Shown here one piece after another: positions 6,142-6,963 of a stretch of DNA of 6,963 bases. The notes beneath the pieces were generated by a model. It did not search any database and was not told the DNA's origin. It saw nothing but the letters and a program-made list of their open reading frames with translations. This DNA is from JBDSTZ01 sp039927975. Its GTDB lineage: Bacteria > Pseudomonadota > Gammaproteobacteria > Burkholderiales > Burkholderiaceae_D. Both the position numbers and the translations under genes were made by a program. Within the stretch, counting starts at the first letter, position 1. Each line of letters starts with the position of its first letter. The stretch spans positions 1 to 6,963 of the forward strand of contig JBDSTZ010000642.1 in the NCBI GenBank assembly GCA_039927975.1, read 5' to 3'.

Positions 6142-6167
6142 CCGCCAACGTCAATCCATGTTGGCGG
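6142..6167. promoter_or_regulatory. perfect 8-bp inverted repeat upstream of the phosphatase gene
   Basis: CCGCCAAC (6142-6149) and GTTGGCGG (6160-6167) are exact reverse complements separated by ten bases. The near arm is 21 bases upstream of the phosphatase ATG. It could be a protein-binding operator or, in the transcript, a leader hairpin close to the ribosome site. It lies in a GC-poorer intergenic region, where an 8-bp perfect repeat is less likely by chance. Confidence 0.5.
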
Positions 6168-6186
6168 CAAGGTCGTCGTAGATTAA

Positions 6187-6216
6187 ACTATGCACTGAGA
6201 AGCCTCGATGTTGCAA
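6187..6216 (-). promoter_or_regulatory. candidate promoter for the phosphatase gene
   Basis: Read on the minus strand, TTGCAA (6216-6211) is a possible -35 box and CATAGT (6192-6187) a possible -10 box, separated by 18 bases. Each matches the sigma-70 consensus at four of six positions. Transcription would start about 60 bases before the ATG and include the inverted repeat at 6142-6167 in the leader. Weak support. Confidence 0.25.
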
Positions 6217-6280
6217 GCCGTAAATATTTTGGGGGCGACGATTTTTGTTTCAGATTGTAATGCGCTTCCGCGCCGCACAC

Positions 6281-6317
6281 CTTTGTAGTTTATAAAATAA
6301 AACGTTTGGAACACCAA
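6281..6317. promoter_or_regulatory. AT-rich candidate promoter segment ahead of ydcH
   Basis: The stretch GTTTATAAAATAAAACG is the most AT-rich in the window. On the plus strand TATAAA (6291-6296) could be a -10 box for the ydcH-like gene, 24 bases before its ATG, but no good -35 box precedes it. On the minus strand TTGGTG (6317-6312) and TATAAA (6294-6289) lie 17 bases apart and could drive the phosphatase gene from further upstream. The direction of use cannot be settled by reading. Confidence 0.3.
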
Positions 6318-6320
6318 AAC

Positions 6321-6521
6321 ATGACTGACGTGCAAGACATTCAGCGCCGCCTTATCGAGCTGGACGTGGAACATCGCGACCTCGACGCTGTCATAGATAT
6401 GCTGGTGCTCGATGGCCATCACGACCAGCTGCAGCTGCGCCGCCTTAAAAAGCGCAAGCTCCAGCTGAAAGACCACATCACCTTGCTGAAAATGCAATTG
6501 GTGCCCGACGTATCGGCCTGA
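6321..6521 (+). CDS. YdcH/DUF465-family small protein
   Basis: Encodes 66 residues, highly charged and probably helical. The segment RRLIELDVEHRDLDAVIDML followed by RRLKKRKLQLKDHITLLKMQ matches the YdcH/DUF465 layout: a helix with a conserved L..EH..LD..I core, then a LKK.KL.LKD.I helix. Family members are short cytoplasmic coiled-coil proteins of unknown function, about 60-80 residues. The ATG at 6321 is preferred, with GGA (6308-6310) ten bases upstream. A TTG at 6306 in the same frame would add five residues and overlap that ribosome site. The gene is divergent from the phosphatase and is followed after 38 bp by the helicase gene on the same strand, with no terminator between, so the two are probably co-transcribed. 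No link to helicase function is evident from the sequence. Confidence 0.82.
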   Translation: MTDVQDIQRRLIELDVEHRDLDAVIDMLVLDGHHDQLQLRRLKKRKLQLKDHITLLKMQLVPDVSA

Positions 6522-6559
6522 GCCCGCCACGCCGCCCGCCTTACTGACAAGATCACACT

Positions 6560-6963
6560 TTGACCGATTCTACCCTGGCGCCCGTGCCGCAGTTTGGCGC
6601 CGCGCAGCCTGTCGTGCCGGCAGGCAAGTACGACGCCGAGATCGACCGCCTGTTCAGCAGCGGCGGCCCGCTCGCGCCCGCCGTCGGCAGCTTTAGCCCG
6701 CGCCGCTCGCAAACCGAGATGGCCAAGTCGATCGCCCAGGCCATCGCCGACCAGAAGACCCTCATCGCCGAAGCCGGCACCGGCACCGGCAAGACCTTCG
6801 CCTACCTGGTGCCGGCCCTGCTGTGGGGCGGCAAGACGATCGTCTCGACCGGCACCAAGAACTTGCAGGATCAGTTGTTTCTGCGCGACATACCGACCGT
6901 GCGGGCCGCCTTGCGCGCCCCGGTTTCGGTGGCGCTGCTCAAGGGCCGCTCCAACTACGTCTG
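6560..6963 (+). CDS. yoaA: YoaA/DinG-type ATP-dependent DNA helicase, N-terminal part
   Basis: The first 134 codons of a gene that runs off the window. It belongs to the superfamily-2 Rad3/XPD-like helicases (DinG, YoaA), 5'-3' DNA helicases of repair and replication-stress response that usually hold an iron-sulfur cluster. Visible are a Q-motif-like RRSQTEMAKSI (48-58), Walker A AGTGTGKT (72-79, K78), motif Ia in STGTKNLQDQL, and VALLKGRSNYV, which leads towards the first cluster cysteine just past the window end. The STGTK.LQDQL..RD.PTV and LLKGRSNY strings favour YoaA over DinG. An in-frame TGA at 6545 limits the start. TTG at 6560 gives MTDSTLAP and is the first possible start; GTG at 6584 or 6614 are alternatives. 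No clear ribosome site precedes 6560 (GACAAGATCACACT), so the start is uncertain. Cysteine ligands and DEAH box lie outside the window. Confidence 0.88.
   Translation, partial: MTDSTLAPVPQFGAAQPVVPAGKYDAEIDRLFSSGGPLAPAVGSFSPRRSQTEMAKSIAQAIADQKTLIAEAGTGTGKTFAYLVPALLWGGKTIVSTGTKNLQDQLFLRDIPTVRAALRAPVSVALLKGRSNYV

Overview
The window looks like ordinary core chromosome from a GC-rich betaproteobacterium, probably Burkholderiales and most likely close to Oxalobacteraceae (Massilia, Duganella, Janthinobacterium). That placement is inference. It rests on the 2-oxoglutarate dehydrogenase genes running straight into zapE, on an odhB/sucB with a long Ala/Pro linker, and on recalled resemblance of the proteins to Burkholderiales families. 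No mobile element, CRISPR array, rRNA or tRNA gene was seen.

Positions 1-3410 hold a TCA-cycle operon on the plus strand: the last codons of sucA (E1), complete sucB (E2), a small SHOCT+PspC membrane protein gene, and lpdA (E3), closed by a strong intrinsic terminator. E1 decarboxylates 2-oxoglutarate, E2 carries the succinyl group on a lipoyl-lysine to CoA, and E3 reoxidises the lipoyl arm using FAD and NAD+. Two points stand out. A gene with no obvious catalytic link sits between E2 and E3, and a terminator-like hairpin with seven T lies just before it, so the operon may be attenuated after sucB.

Positions 3432-5307 hold zapE, an AFG1-type AAA ATPase linked to cell division, followed 20 bp later by a coiled-coil lipoprotein of unassigned function. 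A perfect 10-bp GC hairpin then separates this pair from a convergent gene.

Positions 5314-6120, on the minus strand, encode a PP2C-like Ser/Thr phosphatase in which several signature motifs are altered. A 200-bp AT-richer divergent intergenic region carries a perfect inverted repeat and candidate promoters. Rightward from it run a YdcH/DUF465 small protein gene and the start of a YoaA/DinG-type helicase gene cut off by the window end.

No clearly new system is visible. The points most worth checking are the PspC insertion with its upstream terminator, the altered PP2C motifs, and the uncharacterised lipoprotein paired with zapE.
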